Shown: in pieces, positions 23,601 to 30,957 of the stretch
How the letters are laid out: each line of letters opens with the position of its first letter
Position numbering within the stretch: position 1 is the first letter of the stretch
NCBI RefSeq assembly: GCF_022229015.1
Contig: NZ_JAKKFF010000339.1
Span: 1-34,721, forward strand
Length of the DNA stretch: 34,721 bases
Source of the DNA: Micromonospora foliorum
Lineage (GTDB): Bacteria; Actinomycetota; Actinomycetes; Mycobacteriales; Micromonosporaceae
Reading direction: 5' to 3'
Made by a program: the position numbers and the translations under genes
Notes under the pieces: generated by a model
What the model saw: only the letters and a program-made list of their open reading frames with translations
Told to the model about the DNA's origin: nothing
Database searches by the model: none

Positions 23601-26600
23601 GAGTCCGCCTGCACCAACTACGACTACACGGTCGGTTCGCACTACCGCACCGCCGTTCTCGACGCCAAGCCCGACTCGTACTACCACCTCGGCGAGGCCG
23701 AGGGCACCGGCGCGGCCAGCGACGTGGCGATCAACCTCGGCAAGGACGCCGGCACGTACCGCAACAACGTCACCCTGGGCCAGCCCGGCGTGCTGGAGGG
23801 CACCAACGGCACCGCCGCCGCCTTCAACGGCACCTCGGCGTACCTCGAACTGCCCAAGGGCCTGGTGAAGAAGAGCCGCGACGTCTCCGTCGAGCTGTGG
23901 TTCAAGATCGGCCTGACCCAGACCGGTGGCCCGCTCATCGGTTACCAGGACAAGGCCGTCGGCACCGCCGCCACCAGCGGCGTTCCGCTGCTCTACACCG
24001 GCACCGACGGCAAACTGCGCGGCCAGTTCGCCACCGGCACGATCGCACCGATCACCTCGGGCAGGACCGTCAACGACAACACGTGGCACCACGTGGTGCT
24101 CTCCGCGATGGCCAACACCCAGACCATGTACCTCGACGGGGTCAAGGTCGGTGACCTGGCCGGGCAGCCGATCGAGCACTCGCTGCTGACGTTCAACCAG
24201 GTCGGCCTCGCGTCGGCGACCACACCGAACTCCTGGCCGGCCTGGGGCGGCACCGCCCAGCGCAACTTCGCCGGCACGATCGACGAGGTCGCCGTCTACT
24301 CCCACCCGATCGGCCCGGACACGGCCAAGGCCCACTTCCAGCACGCCAAGCCGGCCGCCCAGCAGCTGACCCGGGTCACCCTGCCCAGCGGCCGGGTCGC
24401 CACCGAGGTCGAGTACGACACGGCCACGGACCGGGTCAAGGAGTACACCGACGACAACGGCGGCACCTGGAAGGTGGGCCAGCCCACCGTCTACGGCGGC
24501 GACACCGACCTGCGGCGCAGCGTCCAGGTCCTCGACCCGGCCAACCGCCCCTACCTGTACGAGTACGACGCGCTCGCCGGTCGGCTGCTGCGCTCGGGCA
24601 CCCCACTCGGGCTGGAGACCCGCGAGGAGGACCGACCCGGGCAGACCAGCCCGACGCCGGCCCCGCCGCCGACCGAGGTCTGCACCCAGCCCGACCCGAA
24701 CGACCCGGCCTTCTGCACGGTGATCCCCGGCGACTCCGGTGGGCCGGTCTTCGTGCGGCACCCGTTGGACGGTATGGCCATCCGCTCGTTCTCCTACAAC
24801 GAGGACGGCCAGCAGAGCAAGGTCACCAATGAGAACGGTGACACGGTGGAGATGACGTACGACAGCAAGGGTCGTCTCGCCACCCGCAAGAGCTGCCGTA
24901 CGTCCACCCAGTGCTTCACGAACTACTACACCTACTCGACCACCATCACCGACCAGTTCGACCCGCGCGTCGACCTGGCGGTGGAGCAGCGTGACGGCCG
25001 CTCCAGCGGACCGACCGACAACAACTACCGGACCACCTTCTCGTACCACTACACCGGTCAGCTCCTCAGCCAGGGCAACCCCGACGGCAGCACGGTCAAC
25101 CACACCTACACCACGGGCGCGGAAGCCGGCATCAACGGCATCCCTCCGTCCGGGTTGCTGGCCACCAGCTCCGACGGGCGCGCCAAGGTGACCCGCTACG
25201 CGTACTACACCAACGGTGACCTGTACAAGGTGACCGAGCCGTCCGGGCTGGTGACCGAGTACACCTACGACGCGCTCGGCCGACGGATCACCGAGAAGGT
25301 CGTCTCCGACACCTATCCCGCGGGTGTCACCACCACGATCACCTACGACGGACACTCGCGGGTCGCCACCGTCACCGGCCCGGTCACCACCGACGCCGTC
25401 ACCGGCAAGCAGCACCAGAGCCGGACGGTCAACGAGTACGACGCCGACGGCAACCCCACCAAGGTCACCGTCTCCGACCTGCTCGGTGGGGATCCCGAGC
25501 GGGTCACCAGCACCGACTACGACGACGAGGGCCGGCCGGTCCGGGTCGTCGACCCCGAGGGCAACGAGACCAGCTACGGGTACGACCGGTTCGGCAACAA
25601 GACGACCATGACCGACGCCAACGGCAACCGCTACGACTGGGCGTACACCGCGCAGAACAAGGTGGCCGAGGTGCGGCTGCGGGACTGGCGCAGTGACCCG
25701 GCCGGTAGCCCGGGCACCGGCACCGGCGACTACCTGGTCCTGCACTCCTACTCGTACGACTTCGCCGGGCGGCTGGCCAGCGACACCGACGCCATGGGCC
25801 GGCGACTGGAGTACAAGTACTACCGCGACGATCTGCTGGAGAAGATCACCCTCAAGGACTTCCGCAACCCTGACGGCTCCAAGCGGGACTACGTCGTGGA
25901 GCAGAACACCTACGACGGTGCCGGCAACGTGACCCGCAAGGTCGGCGCCAACGGCACCCAGATCACCGACCACACGCCGGACAAGACCGGCAAGGTGAAG
26001 AGCACCGTGCTGGACCCGACCGGGGTGCGCCGCACCAACACCTTCACCTACGACCTCAACGGCAACGTCACCCAGACCGTCCGGACCGGCAACCCGTCGA
26101 ACCTGAACTGGGAGGTGCTGGCCACCTCCGAGGTCGTCGACTACACCTACGACGACGCCGGCAACGTGCTCACCGAGAAGGTCACCGCCGGCAGCGAGAC
26201 CAGGGTGACCAGCTACACGTACGACCGTCGCGGTCTGCGTACCTCGGTCACCGACCCGCGCGGCAACGTCAGCGGCGCCGACAAGGCGAAGTACACAAGC
26301 ACCTTCCGCTACGACGAGTTGGGCCGTCAGGTCGGGCAGAGCGGCCCGACCGTCCTCGCCGAGAGCGACGGCAACCCGGCCGTACCCACCAACCCGGCCA
26401 GCACGGTCGGCTACAACACCTTCAGTGAGCAGGTCGCGGTCAAGGACCCACTCGGACGGGTCTCCACCTCCGAGTACGACAAGCTCGGCCGGGTCGTGCG
26501 CAGCCTCGCGCCGACGTACCAGGCACCCGGCGTCTCCCAGCCGGTCACTCCCGAGCACAAGCGCCGCTACGACGCCCTGGGCAACGTGCTGGAGGAGACC

Positions 26601-29600
26601 GACCCGGCGGGCACCACCAGCTACACCTACGACCAGCTCAACCGACTGACCGTCCGGGACGAACCGTCGAAGACCAACGACGACCGGGCGCTCACCCGCT
26701 ACACCTACACCCGCACCGGTGAGGTCCTCTCGGTCACCGGCCCGACCGGTGCCCGGGTCGAGTCGACCTACGACGACCTCGACCGGCAGGTCACCCAGAC
26801 CGTCGTCGAGCGTCGGCCGACCACCCGCAACCTGGTCAGCAAGCTCGCCTACGACGACGCGGGCAACCTGACCTCGTCGTCGTCCCCGACCGGGGCGACC
26901 ACGGTCAACACCTTCAACGGGGCCGGCGACATCACCCGCAGCACCGCGCCGACCGGCGAGGCCACGATCTTCGGCTACGACTTCGCCGGCCGCCAGGTCC
27001 GGGTCTCCGACGGCCTCGGCCGCACCACCCGCGTCGGGTATGACCAGTTCGGCAACCGGGTCAGCACCCTCAACCTCAAGGCCGACGGCACGGTCCTGCG
27101 CACCCAGACCTACGGCTACGACGTGGCCGGCAACATGACCTCGTCGAAGGACCCCTACAACACCATCACCACCTACGAGTACGACGCGGCGGACCAGCTC
27201 GTCAAGCAGGTCGAGCCGACCGACACGGACCCGATCACCACCACGTTCGGGTACGACGCCGCCGGTAACCGCACCCGCTACAGCGACGGCCGCAACAACT
27301 CCACCATCTACACGTACAACACTCTGGGTCTGCCGGAGTCGGCGATCGAGCCGGCCACGGCGACCCACCCGGCCGCCGCGGACCGCACGTGGACCGTCGC
27401 GTACGACGCCGACGGCAACGCGGTGCGACTCAGCGCCCCGGGTGGGGTGAGCCGCACGCGGACCTACGACGCGGCCGGTCGACTGACCGTGGAGACCGGT
27501 TCCGGGGGTGACACGCCGACCGCGACCCGGACCTTGGACTACGACCAGGACGGCCGGTTGACCAGTGTCAACGCCCCCGGTGGCAGCAACACGTACAGCT
27601 GGAACGACCGGGGTGGGCTGCTGTCCACCGCCGGCCCGTCCGGCACGGCGAGCTTCGACTACAACGACGACGGCCGGGTGACCAGCCGCACCGACCTGAC
27701 CGGCACGGCCACCTTCGGCTACATCAAGGGTCGCCTCGACACGCTCACCGACAGCATCACCGGCCAGCAGCAGAAGCTTGACTACGACGCCGCCGGTGAC
27801 GTCAAGACCGTCGACTACGGCGCCGGCCGCGTCCGCACCTTCGGCTACGACGACTACGGGCGGGTCGCCAGCGACGTGCTGCGCAACGCGGGTGGTCAGA
27901 CGGTGGCCTCGGTCACCTACGGCTTCGACCTGAACGGCCACCTCACCAGCAAGAACACCACCGGCACCGCCGGCGCCGGCGCGAACACCTACGGGTACGA
28001 CAAGGCCGGCCGGCTGATCTCCTGGACCAGCCCGGCCGGGACCGTCACGTACGCCTGGGACGCCAGCGGCAACCGGGTTCGGGCCGGGTCCAAGACCGCG
28101 ACCTTCGACGAGCGCAACCGGCTGCTCTCCGACGGCGACTACACCTACGCGTACACCCCGCGGGGCACCCTGCGGACCCGCACCAGCTCCGGACTGGCCG
28201 AGCAGTTCTCGTTCGACGCCTTCGACCGGCTCACCGGGGCACAGGACCAGACCTACACCTACGACGGCCTGGACCGGGTCGCCTCCCGGACCGGCAACTC
28301 CTTCGTCTACGCCGGCCTGGGCGACGAGGTGGTGCACGACGGGTACGAGTACTACGGCCGCGGCCCGAACGACGAACTGCTCGCCACCGCCCAGGCCGCC
28401 AACAAGCGACTGTCGCTTACCGACGCCCACGGTGACGTGGTGGCGGCCATCGACCCGGCCGACACCCAACTGTCCACCCTGAACGACTCCACCGCGTACG
28501 ACCCGTTCGGCAAGAAGGTGACCAGCACCGGCAGCACCGGCCGGCTCGGCTTCCAGGGGGACTGGACCGACCCGGACACCGGGCAGGTCGACATGGGCGC
28601 CCGCTGGTACCAGCCCGGCACCGGCACGTTCACCTCGCGGGACAGCGTCAACTACACCTCCGGCGACTCGATCCTGGCCAACCGCTACACCTACGGTGCT
28701 GGCGCCCCGCTGGACTTCGACGACCCGGACGGCCACTGGCCGCGTTGGGTGAAGCGGGCCGCGAGCGCGGTGAGCAACACCGTCTCCAACGTGGTCAGTG
28801 GCGCGACCACGGCGTTCAACTACGCCCGGAACTTCGTGTCCACCGCCGTTCACTACGCCTGGTCCGGCATCAAGGCGGTCGGCCGGGTGATCTCCGACGG
28901 CGCGAAGTGGATCGCAAACAAGGCCGTGAACGCGGTCAAGATCGTTGGCAGTGCGCTCCGGAGCGGGTACAACCAGTTGGCTCGCGCCGCCGACTGGGCG
29001 AAACAACAGGCCAAGGTCGTCGCCCAACGCATCTACCAGGCGAAGGTCGCGGTGACCGCCGCCGCGAAGTCGGCCATCAAACAGGCGGTCAAGTTCACCA
29101 AGCTGCCGGTGATCCAGGCCCTGACGAAGCCGCTCATCGCGCTCGGCAAGGTGGTCTCCACCGGCTTCAAGATGGCGGCGAGCGTCGTCGCGGTCACCAC
29201 GATGGCCATCCAGGACCCACAGAAGTTCAAACAGAACCTCTGGCTGGCTGCCGCACAGAAGTTGGCGCCGCTCGTCGAGGGCGCCGAGAAGATGTGGGAC
29301 AAGGCGACCCAGTTCGTCGACGAGCACGCCGCCGAGATCGCCGGCTTCGCCGTCGGTGCCGTCGTCGGCCTGGGCTGCGGCGCGGCCATCGGCTGGACCG
29401 GTGTCGGTGCGGTGGCGTGCGGGGCGCTCGCCGGGGCGGTCGGCTCGGCGGTCACCGGCTACATGGACGGCAAGCGTGGCTGGGACCTCGCCGGCGCCAC
29501 CGCCATGGGCGGCCTCACCGGTGCCCTCGGTGGCGCGCTCGGCTCCATCGGTGGCCAGGCGCTGGGTGCGGGCATCCGCGGGTTGAGCGGCGGTCTGCGG

Positions 29601-30491
29601 TCGGCTGGCAGCAAGGCGCTGAACGCGGGCATGGGCGAGGCCCGCAGTATTGGTCGGGGCCTGCTCGGTAAGTGCTCCAGTAACAGCTTCACCGGCGAGA
29701 CCCGGGTGCTGATGGCGGACGGCAGCTCCAAGCGGATCGACCAGGTGCAGGTCGGCGACATGGTTCTCGCAACCGATCCCACCACCGGACGTACCGAGAA
29801 GCGTGCGGTTACGGCGCTCATCGTCGGCGCGGGCAGCAAGGATCTCGTCGAGATCGCTGTCGACACTGACAGCAAGACGGGCGATCGAACGGCGAAGCTG
29901 ACCGCTACGGGTGGTCACCCGTTCTGGGTTGCCAATCAGGGCCGTTGGGTCGAGGCAAAGGATCTGGTGAGCGGCTCGGTCTTCGAGACGGCTGACCACC
30001 GGCCAGCTTCTGTGGTTTTCACTCGAAAGTGGACCGAACGGCAGCAGGTCTACAACCTGACCGTCGACGGGCTCCACACGTACTACGTGGTTGCAGTCGA
30101 CCTACCGGTCCTGGTGCACAACTGCGGCGACTTCATCGGACCCTTGGACCACGTGGCTCTCGGGCGGCGTGACTTCGGGCTGAAGGACTTTGCCGATCAG
30201 GTGGGGGCCCGGCATCTATTGGGTGCGCGTAGTGCTACGTGGCGTGATGAAGTGACTGCCGCGATTGGCCGTGCCTCGCGTGGTGAAGGGGAGATTTCCT
30301 TCATGCTCGACGGCCTTCCAGGCGGCAACGGCGGTGTCGGCAAGGCTCTTGCGAACGCACGCGCCACAAAGGAGGGGTTGCGGCTTGACACGCAGTGGGA
30401 ACTGCTTGAGGTTGACGCCGCGGGCATGATGGACAAGGTTAACTTCTTCCGATATAACCGTCGGTTCGGTGATTGGAGGAAGGTTGGCTGA
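20628..30491 (+). CDS. Giant secreted YD/RHS-repeat polymorphic toxin with LamG insert, Hint domain and C-terminal toxin tip
   Basis: A 3287-residue protein. Start ATG 20628 has AGGGGTGA in place. Layout: long Arg-rich n-region and hydrophobic signal/anchor (about 37-60). A Gly/Lys/Arg-rich stretch follows, then a DNRLRE-like module (about 380-555) and beta-sandwich-like segments (565-780). DUF6531-like is at ~789-870 (NAEQGREFDAQTGNFAT). A LamG/concanavalin-like domain sits at ~1007-1240 (LELPKGLVKKSRDVSVELWF, NTWHHVVLSA, IDEVAVYSHPIG). Dozens of YD repeats (Y-x-Y-D-x-x-G-R) run ~1245-2540, with the RHS core ~2620-2707 ending ARWYQPGTGTFTSRD...DPDGHWPRW. Helical and glycine-zipper pre-toxin region 2708-3015. 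Hint domain 3016-3166, starting Cys3016 and ending His-Asn-Cys. Tip 3167-3287. RHS shells encapsulate and deliver a toxin released by autocleavage. The overlapping gene at 30484 is the immunity candidate. Confidence 0.92.
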   Translation: MSFSIRRLPDPRGRLTDLRGRLPRQRSVFGSGTTRSVLAAALAGVLMLNLGGSGVTALPAGGARDRDGVASTGRGGGTKPTQAWGSAAGKAHVTPGRPNRDLPKSQRGQYPLHKLADKPAPGRNKASVATAPVDDTRGFDKRTSRERPAERGVNQRVFDNADGTQTTEFSSAPVNYRKPDGTWAPIDHTLVPAADGWGTAADSVGLHLAGNGAAGQVARLSFDGETEFGFGLAEATNAPGRADGNAVTYPGVRPDVDLRLEPRAGGVKETLVLRSAKAPTSYVFPLSLRNLTAKLVDGQVALSDRDGHQRGVIPPGYMVDAGSGTDGPATSTKVAYELVTTGGQTALKVTPDRAWLTDPARRYPVEVDPTVGPPVDAVKADSSMYVHGDSSTSGSSELLVGRSGGSNAAAYLKFGDLVSRLQNHTIHGAALSAVNFDAASCKARAVTVHPVTGSWSAGTGYSYPGPAVGGSLVSRSFAHGYVALGQSQSACPAAGEMFDLGAAGRNLVQRWVNGQQANNGLSLRASTTDTSAWKKFAGTGTANPPALYVTHSPYNAGYAIPKPTPEPPVLRNQDGKVKVTVTNLGAEAWTPANYYLAYRVYNAQTGAAVTQQRAANLPTTLARGAKVTLDATVKRLEPGSYFLDFTMVRTGGVVFTDHQVPPGRIVLQVFDVPPVVQELYPENGYQAPTLTPLLWARAVDTDAAPGATLSFKFEICDRTDAGAATNCTNSGYQARQSWVVPAGRMVWGKSYLWRSFVKDSANEVISPYSTMISSVPQPDLLSRIATSPNAEQGREFDAQTGNFATSAVDATVVTVGPELNLVRTYNSLDPRTTGVFGAGWSSRYDMTLVPDNDGTGNVVVRYPDGQEVRFGKNPDGTYAPPPGRVAKLTVDSSNWKLVDRSGSTYQFSLLNKLQKITDNSGHSVNLTFDPMTGKLAKAQVSNSQTNTAGRSLTFTWNGNHIATVSTDQVNGARLTWNYTYNGDLLTKVCGPESACTNYDYTVGSHYRTAVLDAKPDSYYHLGEAEGTGAASDVAINLGKDAGTYRNNVTLGQPGVLEGTNGTAAAFNGTSAYLELPKGLVKKSRDVSVELWFKIGLTQTGGPLIGYQDKAVGTAATSGVPLLYTGTDGKLRGQFATGTIAPITSGRTVNDNTWHHVVLSAMANTQTMYLDGVKVGDLAGQPIEHSLLTFNQVGLASATTPNSWPAWGGTAQRNFAGTIDEVAVYSHPIGPDTAKAHFQHAKPAAQQLTRVTLPSGRVATEVEYDTATDRVKEYTDDNGGTWKVGQPTVYGGDTDLRRSVQVLDPANRPYLYEYDALAGRLLRSGTPLGLETREEDRPGQTSPTPAPPPTEVCTQPDPNDPAFCTVIPGDSGGPVFVRHPLDGMAIRSFSYNEDGQQSKVTNENGDTVEMTYDSKGRLATRKSCRTSTQCFTNYYTYSTTITDQFDPRVDLAVEQRDGRSSGPTDNNYRTTFSYHYTGQLLSQGNPDGSTVNHTYTTGAEAGINGIPPSGLLATSSDGRAKVTRYAYYTNGDLYKVTEPSGLVTEYTYDALGRRITEKVVSDTYPAGVTTTITYDGHSRVATVTGPVTTDAVTGKQHQSRTVNEYDADGNPTKVTVSDLLGGDPERVTSTDYDDEGRPVRVVDPEGNETSYGYDRFGNKTTMTDANGNRYDWAYTAQNKVAEVRLRDWRSDPAGSPGTGTGDYLVLHSYSYDFAGRLASDTDAMGRRLEYKYYRDDLLEKITLKDFRNPDGSKRDYVVEQNTYDGAGNVTRKVGANGTQITDHTPDKTGKVKSTVLDPTGVRRTNTFTYDLNGNVTQTVRTGNPSNLNWEVLATSEVVDYTYDDAGNVLTEKVTAGSETRVTSYTYDRRGLRTSVTDPRGNVSGADKAKYTSTFRYDELGRQVGQSGPTVLAESDGNPAVPTNPASTVGYNTFSEQVAVKDPLGRVSTSEYDKLGRVVRSLAPTYQAPGVSQPVTPEHKRRYDALGNVLEETDPAGTTSYTYDQLNRLTVRDEPSKTNDDRALTRYTYTRTGEVLSVTGPTGARVESTYDDLDRQVTQTVVERRPTTRNLVSKLAYDDAGNLTSSSSPTGATTVNTFNGAGDITRSTAPTGEATIFGYDFAGRQVRVSDGLGRTTRVGYDQFGNRVSTLNLKADGTVLRTQTYGYDVAGNMTSSKDPYNTITTYEYDAADQLVKQVEPTDTDPITTTFGYDAAGNRTRYSDGRNNSTIYTYNTLGLPESAIEPATATHPAAADRTWTVAYDADGNAVRLSAPGGVSRTRTYDAAGRLTVETGSGGDTPTATRTLDYDQDGRLTSVNAPGGSNTYSWNDRGGLLSTAGPSGTASFDYNDDGRVTSRTDLTGTATFGYIKGRLDTLTDSITGQQQKLDYDAAGDVKTVDYGAGRVRTFGYDDYGRVASDVLRNAGGQTVASVTYGFDLNGHLTSKNTTGTAGAGANTYGYDKAGRLISWTSPAGTVTYAWDASGNRVRAGSKTATFDERNRLLSDGDYTYAYTPRGTLRTRTSSGLAEQFSFDAFDRLTGAQDQTYTYDGLDRVASRTGNSFVYAGLGDEVVHDGYEYYGRGPNDELLATAQAANKRLSLTDAHGDVVAAIDPADTQLSTLNDSTAYDPFGKKVTSTGSTGRLGFQGDWTDPDTGQVDMGARWYQPGTGTFTSRDSVNYTSGDSILANRYTYGAGAPLDFDDPDGHWPRWVKRAASAVSNTVSNVVSGATTAFNYARNFVSTAVHYAWSGIKAVGRVISDGAKWIANKAVNAVKIVGSALRSGYNQLARAADWAKQQAKVVAQRIYQAKVAVTAAAKSAIKQAVKFTKLPVIQALTKPLIALGKVVSTGFKMAASVVAVTTMAIQDPQKFKQNLWLAAAQKLAPLVEGAEKMWDKATQFVDEHAAEIAGFAVGAVVGLGCGAAIGWTGVGAVACGALAGAVGSAVTGYMDGKRGWDLAGATAMGGLTGALGGALGSIGGQALGAGIRGLSGGLRSAGSKALNAGMGEARSIGRGLLGKCSSNSFTGETRVLMADGSSKRIDQVQVGDMVLATDPTTGRTEKRAVTALIVGAGSKDLVEIAVDTDSKTGDRTAKLTATGGHPFWVANQGRWVEAKDLVSGSVFETADHRPASVVFTRKWTERQQVYNLTVDGLHTYYVVAVDLPVLVHNCGDFIGPLDHVALGRRDFGLKDFADQVGARHLLGARSATWRDEVTAAIGRASRGEGEISFMLDGLPGGNGGVGKALANARATKEGLRLDTQWELLEVDAAGMMDKVNFFRYNRRFGDWRKVG
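29673..30125 (+). other. Hint (pre-toxin autoprocessing) domain coding segment
   Basis: Residues 3016-3166 of the RHS protein. It opens with CSSNSFTGETRVLMADGS (nucleophile Cys3016), has the block-B type TATGGHPFWV (Thr-x-x-x-His), and closes with YNLTVDGLHTYYVVAV...VLVHNC. His3164-Asn3165-Cys3166 matches the intein-like C-terminal junction. In polymorphic toxins such PT-HINT domains cut off the tip. Both catalytic ends are intact. Confidence 0.85.
30126..30488 (+). other. Variable C-terminal toxin tip coding segment
   Basis: Residues 3167-3287 (121 residues) after the Hint Cys. Notable residues are Asp3174-His3175, Arg3180, Arg3195-His3196 and a C-terminal half with FMLDGL, WELLEVDAAG and VNFFRYNRRFGDWRK. 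From memory it resembles tips labelled polymorphic toxin type 27 (Ntox27) by DHVALG...DFADQVGARH, but I cannot verify this and the activity is not established. Local GC is about 60% against about 73% in the RHS body, a sign of tip exchange. Confidence 0.6.
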
Positions 30492-30909
30492 GCAGCGGCT
30501 TGTACGAGGAGATTTGCCCCTGCGAATCGAAGGGCTTGTGAAACCGTGGTCGATAGCGGTGGGCCACAGCAGGTTGCACATTCGAGGCCTCGTTGGCGAC
30601 CCTGAGGTCGACGACCTCCGGGTCCTAGATCTGGTGTTCCACGACGTATCGCGCACATGTGTGTCAGACGTGTATCGGGATTTTGATCTTCGAAGGGCAA
30701 CGCCCGAGCAGAAGGCCGCCGAGGAGGCACGTCTGGGGAGGGCGTGGCCCGATCTGACGATGTTCCTCCTCCGGCACGATCGGGCCACCGATTATGTCGT
30801 CGCTGGTCGCGTCTATTGGGCTGAAGTCGGTATCTCGCCGGCTGAACCATCGCCGTTGCTGCAGGAACGCGAGGATACCGGGATTCCTGACCGGATCTTC
30901 TTTGCCTGA
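30484..30909 (+). CDS. Candidate immunity protein for the RHS toxin tip
   Basis: A 141-residue soluble protein (LAEQRLVRGDLPLRIEGLVKPWSIAVGHSRLHIRGLVGD...), not a family I recognise. It has alternating beta strands, an acidic character (DPEVDDLRVLDLVFHDV) and a helical middle (ATPEQKAAEEARLGRA). I placed the start at TTG 30484 because GGAGGA lies just upstream (30475-30480); GTG 30469 in the same frame is possible but has no ribosome site. The gene overlaps the toxin stop by eight bases, the classic toxin-immunity arrangement, and shares the low GC of the tip. Position and size make it the immunity gene; no sequence motif proves it. Confidence 0.7.
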   Translation: MAEQRLVRGDLPLRIEGLVKPWSIAVGHSRLHIRGLVGDPEVDDLRVLDLVFHDVSRTCVSDVYRDFDLRRATPEQKAAEEARLGRAWPDLTMFLLRHDRATDYVVAGRVYWAEVGISPAEPSPLLQEREDTGIPDRIFFA

Positions 30910-30936
30910 AGTGGAGGTCGTCGTGGCCGATCTGTC

Positions 30937-30952
30937 ATCAAATTTGTTTGAT
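30937..30952. promoter_or_regulatory. AT-rich inverted repeat before the second propeller gene
   Basis: ATCAAA-TTTG-TTTGAT, 6-bp arms with a 4-base spacer, ending five bases before ATG 30958. It could be an operator overlapping a -10 element or a short hairpin at the leader. It stands out as the most AT-rich short stretch near the toxin locus. Confidence 0.4.
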
Positions 30953-30957
30953 TAGAG

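Noticed and set aside
24725..24750. GDSGGPV motif inside the RHS protein, as in trypsin-like serine proteases
   Set aside because: It stands alone in a Pro/Cys-rich insert between LamG and YD repeats; no His or Asp part of a triad and no protease fold around it.
23043..30077. A ~7-kb open frame on the minus strand across the RHS gene
   Set aside because: It is a codon-bias shadow of the high-GC RHS gene: repetitive Val/Gly/Arg/Asp composition, no ribosome site, no domain; the plus-strand frame has clear domains.
20628..30491. Type VI secretion RHS effector
   Set aside because: No PAAR/VgrG/EagR-type gene nearby, the host is Gram-positive in style, and the protein has its own Sec-type signal.
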